Shown: piece after piece, positions 18,621 to 27,389 of the stretch | Position numbering within the stretch: position 1 is the stretch's first letter | How the letters are laid out: every line of letters starts with the position of its first letter | NCBI RefSeq assembly: GCF_027111335.1 | Contig: NZ_CP114288.1 | Location: 2,108,001-2,172,000 of the forward strand | Direction of reading: 5' to 3' | DNA: 64,000 nt | DNA from: Flavobacterium aquiphilum | GTDB lineage: Bacteria; Bacteroidota; Bacteroidia; Flavobacteriales; Flavobacteriaceae | Made by a program: the position numbers and the translations under genes | The notes under the pieces: model-generated | Database searches by the model: none | The model's input: the letters and a program-made list of their open reading frames with translations, nothing else | What the model was told of the DNA's origin: nothing

Positions 18621-18890
18621 GTAATGTATAAGATGTGTTGATGGTCAATTTTTCCATCCTACATTTGTAGAGAATCAAGAATTTATAGTAATATCGCATA
18701 AAAATTAAAACAACCTTTCGGGTTGTTTTTTTTGTTTATAATGTCTTAAATTGAATAAAATGGCTTTAAGCCAGACTTGGTGTTGCACTGCTTTTCGCGC
18801 GATACTTTTATAAAAAAGAGTCCCATATAAGGAATTCTCAATTAACATGAAGGTTTGAACTATTAACCTAAAATAAAAAAAGCCACTTCT
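18621..18890 (+). repeat. Cassette-end repeat, copy 1
   Basis: About 270 bases closely similar to 20564-20832. Shared landmarks are TAATGTAT-CAGATGTGTTG-like start, AGTAATATCGCATAAAAATT, a terminator with loop CTTTCGGG/CTTTTCGGG, AATGTCTTAAA, and CACTGCTTTTCG. It follows immunity gene 1 as copy 2 follows immunity gene 2. Together with the shared RHS core upstream it brackets each toxin/immunity cassette in homologous DNA. Confidence 0.7.
18703..18731 (+). terminator. Terminator of toxin/immunity cassette 1
   Basis: AAAACAACC, loop TTTCGG, GGTTGTTTTTTTT: a strong stem followed by eight T. The same terminator, with one base change in the loop, recurs at 20648-20676. Confidence 0.75.
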
Positions 18891-18895
18891 ATTAC

Positions 18896-18938
18896 TGAAC
18901 ATGCCCCAAAAAGTTAGACACTATTTGGGGCATGTTCA
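18896..18938. repeat. Hairpin insertion inside a terminator
   Basis: Arms TGAACATGCCCCAAA and TTTGGGGCATGTTCA enclose AAGTTAGACACTA. The sequence CCCCAAAAAGTTAGACA resembles ends of IS3-type elements in Bacteroidetes. It sits in the middle of another stem whose halves are AAAAAAGCCAC (about 18875-18885) and GTGGTTTTTTT (about 18946-18956), as though a small palindromic element had inserted in the terminator loop. Copy 2 of the repeat has the uninterrupted terminator. Confidence 0.45.
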
Positions 18939-19003
18939 AACTAGGTGGTTTTTTTGTTTATATTCGCTTCACGTTCTTAAAAATAAAACCTGATTCAAAA
19001 TAG

Positions 19004-19918
19004 TGTATAAGAGGTTATCCTTTTGGAGAGCAGCTTCCAGGAAGGAATTCCCAAGGAAATTACAGATACGCTTTCCAAGGACAAGAGCTCGATAAGGAAA
19101 CAGGAATGGAGGCGTTTCAACTGAGGCTCTGGGATGGAAGGATTGGAAGGTGGTTGAATCCTGACCCGTATGGTCAAAATTATTCGCCATATATGGGAAT
19201 GGGGAATAATCCAATAAGTATGATTGACCCTGATGGTGGGAATTGTACTGATGCGAATGGTAATTCTGTTCCTTGTGGGGATATGAATAGCGCCTATAAG
19301 AATTCATCAACTGATATTGCACAATTAAATGAAGTTGTAATTCAAGGGAAACCTAAGAGTTATTCATTAGGAGACTTAGAGTATGACTTTTATAAATATG
19401 GCAATAAATTTGACATTCTAGCAGATAAATTTGGGCAAGGTTTTGGACAATTAATTGGCTCTTTACATCCTGGAGTGGGCTTATTAAATGCCTATAAAGG
19501 ATTTACAGAAGGTCATGATATGTTTGGTAATGAAATGGGCAAAGGTGGGGCAACATTTGAAGGAGCTATGGCTGTTGTACCTTTTATTAAGATTGGAAAG
19601 TTATTACCAGAAGGGAAATATATCTTGCATCATATTGCATCTAATAAACATCTTTCTAAATTTACTCCCCAATATGAAGCTATTGCTAGTAAACTTGGAC
19701 TAAAGCTTGATGCAGCTTGGAATAAAATTCTAATTACAGATGTGCGCCATTATTCAAGGCATCCAAAACAATATCATCAATTTGTATTAGAAGGTATGCA
19801 AGCCGCTGAGGCGGGAGCTGAAGGAAATGTAACTAAGTTCCTAGAGCTGTATGATGAATATGTAATACAGCCACTTATAAAAAACCCAGATATAGTAAAC
19901 AAAACAGGTTGGAAGTAA
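19004..19918 (+). CDS. Orphan RHS toxin tip, AHH-type nuclease domain
   Basis: The frame is open from 19004 and homology to the RHS core of B1 starts at once (YPFGEQLPGRNSQGNYRYAF), so this is a displaced C-terminal tip lacking the shell. The first ATG is at 19106. After GRIGRWLNPDPYG and IDPDGG comes a linker region, then a C-terminal domain (about 19610-19918) with LHHIASNK (His-His at 19628-19633), LDAAWNKI, and HYSRHPKQYHQFV. This is the pattern of AHH/HNH-superfamily nuclease toxins. It is followed by its immunity gene through a TAATG overlap. Likely silent until recombined onto an RHS core. Confidence 0.7.
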   Translation, partial: CIRGYPFGEQLPGRNSQGNYRYAFQGQELDKETGMEAFQLRLWDGRIGRWLNPDPYGQNYSPYMGMGNNPISMIDPDGGNCTDANGNSVPCGDMNSAYKNSSTDIAQLNEVVIQGKPKSYSLGDLEYDFYKYGNKFDILADKFGQGFGQLIGSLHPGVGLLNAYKGFTEGHDMFGNEMGKGGATFEGAMAVVPFIKIGKLLPEGKYILHHIASNKHLSKFTPQYEAIASKLGLKLDAAWNKILITDVRHYSRHPKQYHQFVLEGMQAAEAGAEGNVTKFLELYDEYVIQPLIKNPDIVNKTGWK

Positions 19919-20511
19919 TGAAAGAATATTTTTTTTTAGCGGATAAAGTAAAGAGAGGTACTGCTTTTGCATACACAGAAGATGAAACTCCTTTGTCTCA
20001 TGAGTTAGTTCCTGAGTTAAAAACAAAATTAGAATTGCCATTTGATTTAATTTTAAAGAAAGTTGTCTTTGGTAAAGCTAAATTGCAAGTGAGTAATGAT
20101 TTGTCAGACTTAAAATATTTATGGCTGGATTATCAACCTAATAATCTTGCATGGCCTTTAATGTCAGAAAAAATGAAGAATGTAGTTTGTGATAATATGA
20201 CAGGAGAAGAAGCTATTGTTTGGATGAAGGTAAATGTAAAGTCAGAGAAGGAAAAAAGAGTTTATTTTATTCCACGGTTTGAAAAAAAAATGGATGTATT
20301 AGATGAACAAAAAACTATATTTGCGCAAGGAACAAAGCATATTGTTAAACCTGTCTTTTCATATGAAAAAATTATGAATTATAATATATTTCACAAACCA
20401 CAATTATTTTGGGAAATCACATCAGGAATTTATGTTAGTGAAGTGATTAAAAAAGCAATCCAAAAAGAAAAGTTAACTGGTGTAGATTTTGAAGAAATAT
20501 CTGTAGTATAA
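19918..20511 (+). CDS. Imm11/Imm43-like immunity protein
   Basis: 197 residues from the ATG at 19918, overlapping the TAA of the AHH tip (TAATG). A longer frame from TTG 19909 is less likely. There is no signal peptide, as expected for protection from a nuclease in the cytoplasm. The C-terminus (YVSEVIKKAIQKEKLTGVDF) and the YFFLADKV start fit the Imm11 (DUF1629)/Imm43 group, which commonly pairs with AHH-type toxins. Family assignment is by pattern memory, not a search. Confidence 0.6.
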   Translation: MKEYFFLADKVKRGTAFAYTEDETPLSHELVPELKTKLELPFDLILKKVVFGKAKLQVSNDLSDLKYLWLDYQPNNLAWPLMSEKMKNVVCDNMTGEEAIVWMKVNVKSEKEKRVYFIPRFEKKMDVLDEQKTIFAQGTKHIVKPVFSYEKIMNYNIFHKPQLFWEITSGIYVSEVIKKAIQKEKLTGVDFEEISVV

Positions 20512-20563
20512 AAAAAACGATTAGCTTGGATATATCTCCAGAACGATAAGTCACACAGCTTAG

Positions 20564-20832
20564 GTAATGTATCAGATGTGTTGGTGGCTAAATATTTCAT
20601 CACACATTTGCAGATAATCAAAGTTTTACAGTAATATCGCATAAAAATTAAAACAACTTTTCGGGTTGTTTTTTTTATTTTATAATGTCTTAAACTGAAA
20701 AAAATGGCTTCAAACCATACTTGGTATTCCACTGCTTTTCGAACGGCACTTTTATAAAAAGAGTTCCATGTAAGTAATTCTTAATAAACATGAGTGTTAG
20801 AACAAACAGTCTAAAATAAAAAAAAGCCACTT
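20564..20832 (+). repeat. Cassette-end repeat, copy 2
   Basis: Counterpart of 18621-18890, located just after the Imm11-like gene. It carries the same CTTTTCGGG terminator (20648-20676) and ends in a second, intact terminator. Copies differ by scattered substitutions, so the duplication is not recent. Confidence 0.7.
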
Positions 20833-20851
20833 CAATCGGAGTGGCTTTTGG
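20819..20851. terminator. Terminator at the end of the first RHS locus
   Basis: AAAAAGCCACT, loop TCAATCGG, AGTGGCTTTT then T-rich. Symmetrical enough to act for both strands. The same stem recurs at 59505-59540 behind the last cassette remnant. Confidence 0.7.
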
Positions 20852-20896
20852 TTTTTATTGTTTATTACCTTTTTGAACTTTATAAGATTAATATAT

Positions 20897-21244
20897 TCAG
20901 TCTAGCTTTGTAGTCGTTTTTACACCATGCTCTAGAACAATCTTGTTCATGGTTTTTGCAACCAGATCACAATCCTTCTCCTCACATAAAAGCGCATCAT
21001 ACACGTACAGTACATAAACGCCTTTAGCGTTCAAATCCTTTATAACTGCGCTCATAATATCCACCTCAACGGCAAACATCTTTTGAGAGGTAACCTTATG
21101 ACCATGCTCGTTTTTATCTCGATAAATTCGAGCCAGCATATCAGGTTCATTTGTTGAATGGTACTTCGACAAAACGCTCTTATGAATGTCGAAAATTATC
21201 GTGTGAGCCAGGCAAAGGTTTGTAACTTTGCGATGACAACTGTG
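20897..21244 (-). pseudogene. 3' fragment of an unrecognised gene
   Basis: From a TTG at 21172 it would encode 91 residues, but the frame stays open and protein-like further upstream (LAHTIIFDIHKSVL), to the terminator at 21246-21286, with no good start. The C-terminal part (VYVLYVYDALLCEEKDCDLV, then MNKIVLEHGVKTTTK) recalls the closing part of a polymerase-like palm (YDAL in place of HDE), but this is too short to assign. It appears to be the last third or less of a mobile-element gene cut off at its 5' side. Confidence 0.4.
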
Positions 21245-21245
21245 T

Positions 21246-21286
21246 AAAACAAGAAAACAGGCGTGATATACCTGTTTTCTTGTTTT
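21246..21286. terminator. Bidirectional terminator
   Basis: 16-base perfect arms (AAAACAAGAAAACAGG at 21246-21261 and complement at 21271-21286). It terminates the minus-strand barrel-protein gene whose stop is at 21308. Confidence 0.75.
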
Positions 21287-21307
21287 TATAAATAAGATGT
21301 CGTTAGA

Positions 21308-21961
21308 TTAGAATGAAAATCCAGCATAAACACCATAATTCAGTATAAAGCCTTTTTCATCATCATCTGTGTGGCCATAAAAATCTTTGGCACTACCAAA
21401 AGCAAAACCTGGCCCGAAATAAGGATTTAATGAGACACAGTTTGCAATTATTAGTTGACACCCAACTAAAGCTCTCAAATTAATTAAACTTTGCTCTTTT
21501 TTATAGGCTCTTTTTGTGTAATTAAAGCTTTGAGACCAATTGTCCCATTCACCTTGTTCCATAGCATTAAATTCTTCTTGATATTTAAAATATTGAAATG
21601 ATGGGCTTAAATAAAGACCTCTTGGTGCAGTCGTAGTTTTCAAATAGTAATATTTGTAATCAATATTCAATGAAAATGTCTTTTCATTATAAGAGGTATT
21701 TGTTGGGTTGTTTAATGTTCTTCCGAAATTCTTTCTATATAAATCTTGGAATTCTTGGACGTCGCTAACGTTATTATTCCCAACACCTAATCCAAATTGA
21801 ATTGAATTTTTGTCATTAAGTATTCTCTCATATTGAAAATCATACACCTTAGAAAAAATAGTAACTGAATTAATTTTAACAACATTATTTAATTCCTTTT
21901 TTTGTGAAAAAACAAGATTTAAGGAAGAAAGTAATAGTATAGTTAGTATGTTTTTTTTCAT
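21308..21961 (-). CDS. Outer-membrane beta-barrel protein (DUF3575-like)
   Basis: 217 residues with a cleavable signal peptide (about 1-19, ending LVFSQ). The mature part alternates hydrophobic and polar residues in strands (FSLNIDYKYYYLKTT, GLYLSPSFQYFKYQ, YGVYAGFSF) and ends in an aromatic residue, as barrel proteins do. The spacing suggests an 8-10-stranded barrel. Similar small flavobacterial proteins are annotated DUF3575/porin-like without known function. It is 96 bases downstream of the VGIGT surface protein, possibly in the same transcription unit. Confidence 0.65.
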   Translation of the reverse strand: MKKNILTILLLSSLNLVFSQKKELNNVVKINSVTIFSKVYDFQYERILNDKNSIQFGLGVGNNNVSDVQEFQDLYRKNFGRTLNNPTNTSYNEKTFSLNIDYKYYYLKTTTAPRGLYLSPSFQYFKYQEEFNAMEQGEWDNWSQSFNYTKRAYKKEQSLINLRALVGCQLIIANCVSLNPYFGPGFAFGSAKDFYGHTDDDEKGFILNYGVYAGFSF

Positions 21962-22057
21962 TATAGCTTTTCACTATCTGAGTTTAGCCCAATACATCAT
22001 AAGTAATTCAATATTGGGCTTTAATCAGATCGAGATATTGTTTTTTTTATATTTATT

Positions 22058-25000
22058 CTATTTTTTGTTTAATAGAGCTTTAACCTGTAGTTTTAATTCC
22101 TCTATTTCTTTGTTTTGTTGGATTACATATAATGTCAATTCCTCAATTTTTTCTTGTTGGATTTTTGCCATTTCTCCAAGAGCTAATCCTTTTTCGGTCA
22201 CTTCTTTAGCAGAAGGAACGTTTTGTAAATGACCATTTTCTTTAATATAAGCCTCAACTTCTTTTAAAGTTGGTAATTTGTAATCAACTGCAAAAACATA
22301 ATCGGCCCAGGTATTATATACTTTAATTTCTTCAGCTCTTACTTTTCCTTTTACAGATAGTTTATAAGTGTCAGCACCGTCGGCAAAATTAGAGGTTCCA
22401 ATTCCGATGCTAGTTGTAAATAAGCCATTTGTACCATTAATATCACCAGTAGAGGTAATTGAATTTCCTTGTATTAATCCAGTTGATGTAATTGCACCTG
22501 ACTTAAAATCTCCAACTACTTCAAGTTTTGCGGAAGGTGTAGAAGTACCGATTCCTACATTGTTTGCGAATAGTCCATTATTACCCGAGATGTCTCCGGC
22601 AGAGGTAATAGAATTTGCTTGTATCAGCCCCGTTGATGTTATCGGTCCGGATTTCAAATCGCCAACTACTTCAAGTTTTGCTGAAGGTGTAGTAGTTCCT
22701 ACTCCTACATTGTTTGTAAATAGTCCATTGCTACCATTAATATCACCTGTAGAATTAATAGCGGTTGCTTGTATTGATCCAGTTGATGTTATTGCACCAG
22801 ATTTAAAATCTCCAACTACTTCAAGTTTTGCGGTTGGCGTTGCTGTACCAATACCAACATTATTGGTAAAAAAACCATTTTTTGAATTAATGTCACCATC
22901 CATTGCTATGGATTTAGCTTGTATTGTTCCAGCTGTTGTAATATTTCCAACTGAATTGATCGAACCAGCTTGAATTGTCCCTTCAGAAGTAATAGAACTA
23001 GCTTGGATTAAACCAGATGAAGTAAGGGAACTAGCCTGAATTAGTCCAGTAGAAGTAATTGAATTTGCTTGTATAGCTCCACTAGATGTAATTGGACCTG
23101 CTTTTAAATCACCAACTACTTCTAATTTTGCCGTTGGAGTAGTGGTTCCGATTCCGACATTATTGGCGAAAAAACCATTGTCCGATTTTATATCGCCTTC
23201 CATAGCGATTGATTTTCCTTGAATTAATCCTGTAGATGTAATTTGTCCCGCTTTTAGGTCTCCAGCCACGTCAAGCTTAGCATTAGGGGTAGTTGTTCCA
23301 ATACCAACATTATTTGCAAATAAACCATTGTTGGCATTGATGTTTCCCGTAGAATTAATGGAACCGGCTTGAATCAATCCTTCGGCTGTAATAGAGTTAC
23401 CTTGTATTGTTCCCGATGATGTAATTGAATTGGCTTGGATTAATCCTGTAGAAGTGACTGAATTTGCTTGTATTGCTCCTGTAGATGTAATTGGCCCCAC
23501 TTTTAAATCACCAACTACTTCTAATTTTGCGGTTGGAGTCGTAGTTCCGATTCCCACATTATTGGTAAAAAAACCATTTTTTGAGTTAATGTCTCCATCC
23601 ATTGCAATGGATTTAGCTAGTATTGTTCCAGTAGTTGTTATATTTCCAACTGAATTGATTGAACCGGCTTGAATTGTTCCTTCAGAAGTTATAGAACTAG
23701 CTTGGATTAAACCAGATGAATTAATGGAACTAGCTTGAATTAATCCTGTAGAAGAAATTGAATTTGCTTGTATAGCTCCACTAGATGTAATTGGACCTGC
23801 TTTTAAATCTCCCACTACTTCTAATTTTGCGGTTGGAGTAGTGGTTCCGATTCCGACATTATTGGTAAAAAAACCATTGTCCGATTTTATATCGCCTTCC
23901 ATAGCGATTGATTTTCCTTGAATTAATCCTGTAGATGTAATTTGTCCTGCTTTTAGGTCGCCAGCTACTTCTAGCTTAGCAGTAGGATTAGCTGTTCCAA
24001 TTCCAACATTATTTGCAAACAAACCATTATTAGCATTGATATTTCCTGTAGAATTGATTGAACCTGCTTGAACCAATCCTTCAGAAGTAATAGAACTAGC
24101 TTGGATTAAACCAGATGAAGTAACGGAACTAGCCTGAATTGATCCTGTAGAAGTGATTGAATTTGCTAGTATTGTTCCGCTTGAAGTAATTGGACCAGCT
24201 TTTATATCCCCAACAACTTCTAATTTAGCTGTTGGAGTCGTAGTTCCGATTCCCACATTATTGGTAAAAAAACCATTATCTGATTTAATATCACCTTCCA
24301 TTGCAATAGATTTTCCCTGAATTAATCCTGTAGATGTAATTTGTCCCGCTTTAAGGTCTCCAGCGACTTCAAGCTTAGCAGTAGGGGTAATAGTTCCGAT
24401 TCCTACATTGTTTGCAAATAAACCATTATTTGCATTAATATTTCCAGTAGAATTAATGGATCCGGCCTGAATTAATCCTGTAGACGTAATCGAATTTCCT
24501 TGTATTGCACCAGTAGATGTAATTGCACCAGTCTTGACATCACCAACTACTTCCAGTTTTGCTGTAGGAGTAGTAGTCCCAATTCCTACACTACCAATAA
24601 AAAAACCATTATCTGATTTTATGTCACCATCCATAGCAATGGATTTTCCTTGTATTAATCCTGTTGAAGTTATTGGTCCAGTTTTTAGGTCACCGACTAC
24701 TTCCAATTTAGCAGTAGGAGTAGCTGTCCCAATTCCAACATTGTTTGTAAATAGACCGTTGCTAGCATTGATATTTCCGGTAGAATTTATAGAACCAGCT
24801 TGAATCAATCCTTCAGAAGTGATAGAACTACCTTGAATTAATCCTGTCGATGTAATTGAATTTCCTTTTATTGGACCACTAGATGTAATTGCACCTGTTT
24901 TTACATCACCAATTACCTCTAGTTTTGCTGTAGGGGTAGTAGTTCCAATCCCCACATTACCAATGAAAAAACCATTGTTAGAATTAAAGTCACCGATTGA

Positions 25001-25426
25001 AGTTATAGAATTTGCTTGCAATAAACCTGTAGATGTAATTGGGCCTGCTTTTATATTTCCAATCACTTCAAGTTTTGCAGTAGGTGTATTTGTTCCAATA
25101 CCTACACTATTTGTAAAAAAACCATTCTTTGATGTGAAGTCACCTATTGAAATGATAGAATTAGCCTTTATTTCACCTGTAGAAGTAAAAGGACCTGTTT
25201 TTACGTCTCCCACAACCTCAAGTCTTGCTGTAGGGTTTGTTGTTCCAATTCCGACATTAGTATTTGAAGTTGGTGAGTTAGCAAAAATAACAGTTGGACC
25301 ACCCCAACCTGTGCTTAATCCGCCAGAGGGGTGATTCGCTCCATTACCATTATTGTTTTGTGCATTTGTATTAATTGCATTTAAAAGTAATAATAATATA
25401 AGGAATAATTTTAATAGATTTTTCAT
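22058..25426 (-). CDS. VGIGT-repeat surface protein with tail-fibre-like C-terminus
   Basis: 1122 residues, signal peptide about 1-22 (INTNAQ). Residues about 50-1010 hold 15 copies, plus one degenerate, of a module starting VGIGTTTPTAKLEVVGD and continuing with variable numbers of a shorter 10-residue unit of the type GLIQANSITS. The C-terminus (about 1030-1122) has WADYVFAVDYKLPTLKEVEA, then a proline-rich turn (NVPSAKEV), GEMAKIQQEKIEELTLYVIQ and a coiled coil. This is the trimerisation/closing module of Bacteroidetes tail-fibre-like proteins. It is probably a trimeric beta-helical surface fibre. Antisense frames look long only because the repeats are biased. Confidence 0.75.
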   Translation of the reverse strand: MKNLLKLFLILLLLLNAINTNAQNNNGNGANHPSGGLSTGWGGPTVIFANSPTSNTNVGIGTTNPTARLEVVGDVKTGPFTSTGEIKANSIISIGDFTSKNGFFTNSVGIGTNTPTAKLEVIGNIKAGPITSTGLLQANSITSIGDFNSNNGFFIGNVGIGTTTPTAKLEVIGDVKTGAITSSGPIKGNSITSTGLIQGSSITSEGLIQAGSINSTGNINASNGLFTNNVGIGTATPTAKLEVVGDLKTGPITSTGLIQGKSIAMDGDIKSDNGFFIGSVGIGTTTPTAKLEVVGDVKTGAITSTGAIQGNSITSTGLIQAGSINSTGNINANNGLFANNVGIGTITPTAKLEVAGDLKAGQITSTGLIQGKSIAMEGDIKSDNGFFTNNVGIGTTTPTAKLEVVGDIKAGPITSSGTILANSITSTGSIQASSVTSSGLIQASSITSEGLVQAGSINSTGNINANNGLFANNVGIGTANPTAKLEVAGDLKAGQITSTGLIQGKSIAMEGDIKSDNGFFTNNVGIGTTTPTAKLEVVGDLKAGPITSSGAIQANSISSTGLIQASSINSSGLIQASSITSEGTIQAGSINSVGNITTTGTILAKSIAMDGDINSKNGFFTNNVGIGTTTPTAKLEVVGDLKVGPITSTGAIQANSVTSTGLIQANSITSSGTIQGNSITAEGLIQAGSINSTGNINANNGLFANNVGIGTTTPNAKLDVAGDLKAGQITSTGLIQGKSIAMEGDIKSDNGFFANNVGIGTTTPTAKLEVVGDLKAGPITSSGAIQANSITSTGLIQASSLTSSGLIQASSITSEGTIQAGSINSVGNITTAGTIQAKSIAMDGDINSKNGFFTNNVGIGTATPTAKLEVVGDFKSGAITSTGSIQATAINSTGDINGSNGLFTNNVGVGTTTPSAKLEVVGDLKSGPITSTGLIQANSITSAGDISGNNGLFANNVGIGTSTPSAKLEVVGDFKSGAITSTGLIQGNSITSTGDINGTNGLFTTSIGIGTSNFADGADTYKLSVKGKVRAEEIKVYNTWADYVFAVDYKLPTLKEVEAYIKENGHLQNVPSAKEVTEKGLALGEMAKIQQEKIEELTLYVIQQNKEIEELKLQVKALLNKK

Positions 25427-25451
25427 GTTAATATAAATAAATTAATTCCTG

Positions 25452-25482
25452 CAATATTACTTTTTTATTTTATTTTAGACAA
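25452..25482 (-). promoter_or_regulatory. Candidate promoter of the VGIGT surface protein
   Basis: On the minus strand TTG (25480-25482), 20 bases, TAATATTG (25452-25459): one mismatch from the Bacteroidetes TTG-N17-23-TAnnTTTG consensus, 26 bases upstream of the ATG. Confidence 0.4.
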
Positions 25483-25786
25483 TTATTCCTAATAAAAAAT
25501 GTAATATTTTTTAAGCTTTTTTTAAGCTTAATTTTTGACTTGATTTATTGAAAAAGCTAGTATGAAAATGTTTTGAATCCTTGTTTTATTGTGGTTTAAT
25601 TATAATCAATTGTTCTGTGTTGAATTTTTGATAATATACTTTGTAATGAATAATTTGTTAAATATTTTAAATACTTATTCTTAAGGAATTATCATTAGAT
25701 TCATTGTTTAACATTATTTGGTTGATTCGTAATTACAAGTACTTTTTTTTTCAAAAATTATTCTTCCTGATGATTTGAAGATACTA
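25483..25786. other. Intergenic region between surface protein and secretion operon
   Basis: About 300 A/T-rich bases upstream of the VGIGT gene and downstream of the last gene of the secretion operon. AAGCTT-containing short inverted repeats near 25510-25530 (AAGCTTTTTTTAAGCTT) could form a weak terminator. No gene seen. Confidence 0.4.
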
Positions 25787-26923
25787 CTAGTTTATTGCAC
25801 TGCTTAACTGGAACATTGGTAAGTACATTGCTATCAATAAAACAGCTACCAAAACTCCGATAAAAAGAATTATAAAAGGCTCTAAAACAGTAGTCATTAG
25901 TTTTGATTGCTGTATCACTTCCTGATTATATTGTTCGCTGAGTTGTTTAAAAACAAATTCTGTCTGATTTGTTTCTTCGGCAACTTTTACTAAGGAGATT
26001 ATTCGGTTATCAAAAAGAGGAGTGTTTTTTAGGCTGGAGCTTAAACTGTTTCCTTTGAGAATACTGTTTTCGACTTTCTCTAGTGCTTCTTGCAATGGTA
26101 CAAATTGAATCATTTTTTTTACCATTTGGATACTATTCAGTAAAGGAACTTTGGCCGTGGTCAGTAACGTAACTGCCTGGGTAAATTGTGCCAGATAGAC
26201 TTTAGCCATAAAAGTACCCAAAACAGGAATTTTTACTAAAAAATAATGAAGAGTTCTTTTGTACTTTAGATTATCCTTAAAAAATTGAGTTGAAATGATA
26301 AAAGCAATAATAGTAACCAAAAAGTATAGTCCATACGTTTTGGTGCAAATCGACAGTTTTACAATAAACTGCGTCAGGACTGGAAGTTCCATATGGTTTT
26401 GCTTAAAGATGTCCTGAAACATGGGTACAACATAACTCAGCATGAAAACAACTACTAAAACAGCGGTGCTTAGTACTATAGAAGGATAGGTAAGTGCTGC
26501 GATGATAATTCTTTTCTGTTCGTTTTTGCGTTCAAAGAAGTATCCCAGTTCTTGACATACCTGTGCAGTAGTTCCCGTTTCTTCACCAATCTGAATAGAG
26601 TAATACTCATATTCTGTAAATGATTTTGAAAGGCGTAATGCCTCTGAAAAAGGTTTTCCGTTCACCACTTCATTTAAGATGTTTTGCATCAAATCTTTGT
26701 CGGCATTTTTCTTTACTGACTCAATAATGAGTGAGAGTCCTTCCTTAAAGCTTACACCAGCTTTAAGTAAAACAGCTAGTTCGAGGTAAAAAGCCTGCTT
26801 TTTTTTGTTGTTAAAACTATTTCCAAAAAGAGTAATTTCTTTTTTCAGAAGGGCTTCGATACTATTCTGACTTTTTGGCTGAACATTTTTTTTATTTGGA
26901 GTATTTTCTATTTTAAAGGCCAT
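25787..26923 (-). CDS. gspF: GspF/PilC-type inner-membrane platform protein
   Basis: 378 residues. It contains the two homologous cytoplasmic GspF domains (about 40-150 and 240-345), with FYLELAVLLKAGVSF and FTQAVTLLTTAKVPLL as the paired motifs, and three transmembrane helices (about 150-178, 205-228, 345-373). A QIGEETGTT motif lies near residue 112. GspF is the inner-membrane core on which the ATPase acts to push pseudopilin subunits. It is the last gene of the operon and overlaps the preceding gene by 11 bases. Confidence 0.9.
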   Translation of the reverse strand: MAFKIENTPNKKNVQPKSQNSIEALLKKEITLFGNSFNNKKKQAFYLELAVLLKAGVSFKEGLSLIIESVKKNADKDLMQNILNEVVNGKPFSEALRLSKSFTEYEYYSIQIGEETGTTAQVCQELGYFFERKNEQKRIIIAALTYPSIVLSTAVLVVVFMLSYVVPMFQDIFKQNHMELPVLTQFIVKLSICTKTYGLYFLVTIIAFIISTQFFKDNLKYKRTLHYFLVKIPVLGTFMAKVYLAQFTQAVTLLTTAKVPLLNSIQMVKKMIQFVPLQEALEKVENSILKGNSLSSSLKNTPLFDNRIISLVKVAEETNQTEFVFKQLSEQYNQEVIQQSKLMTTVLEPFIILFIGVLVAVLLIAMYLPMFQLSSAIN

Positions 26924-27389
26924 CTTCCTGATTCATGAAAAAGGTTAAGTCATTTTTTTTTGAAACAAAAATCTGATATCCGGGTAATTCTGTTTCGGCA
27001 GATACAGACAGGGCATCAATTTGCCCTGAATTTATTTCTTTTCCTTTAAAAAAGGCTTTGCTGGGTATTATTTTTAATTTAATCGTGTCAAGGTTTCGCA
27101 TGCTGTATTTTTCGTAGAACGAATAAGTTATAGTGTCAATTTCGGATGTCATTATGAGAGATTGTTTATCATTATCATAGAAAATGGCATGTGGTTCATT
27201 GAAATCCTGCCACAATTTTTGTTCAAAAAGAACCAATGCGCTTGTTTTATCAAAATTACTTTGAATGGTATGAATCTGTTTTTGGACAATCCTTAAAACA
27301 CTAAATGCCATACCCACGACTATGGCAGTTATAATCATGACTACTATTAATTCGGCTAACGTGAATGATCTTAATTTTCTTGTGACCAT
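26913..27389 (-). CDS. Minor pseudopilin 1 (GspJ/PilW-like)
   Basis: 158 residues from the ATG at 27389; a longer frame to 27494 would run deep into the upstream gene and spoil the prepilin leader. The start reads MVTRKLRS then FTLAELIVVMII: a class III leader with the essential Glu at +5 and Ser rather than Gly at -1, followed by the alpha-1 hydrophobic helix. The globular part has FDKTSALVLFEQKLWQDF, as in GspJ/PilW. It overlaps the upstream pseudopilin by 19 bases. Confidence 0.75.
   Translation of the reverse strand: MVTRKLRSFTLAELIVVMIITAIVVGMAFSVLRIVQKQIHTIQSNFDKTSALVLFEQKLWQDFNEPHAIFYDNDKQSLIMTSEIDTITYSFYEKYSMRNLDTIKLKIIPSKAFFKGKEINSGQIDALSVSAETELPGYQIFVSKKNDLTFFMNQEDGL

Noticed and set aside
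22368-25334. Several long plus-strand open frames (for example 22368-22973, 23430-23672, 24963-25334) opposite the VGIGT protein
   Set aside because: They are antisense shadows of a biased repeat; the minus-strand frame has a signal peptide, recognisable modules and a proper C-terminal domain.
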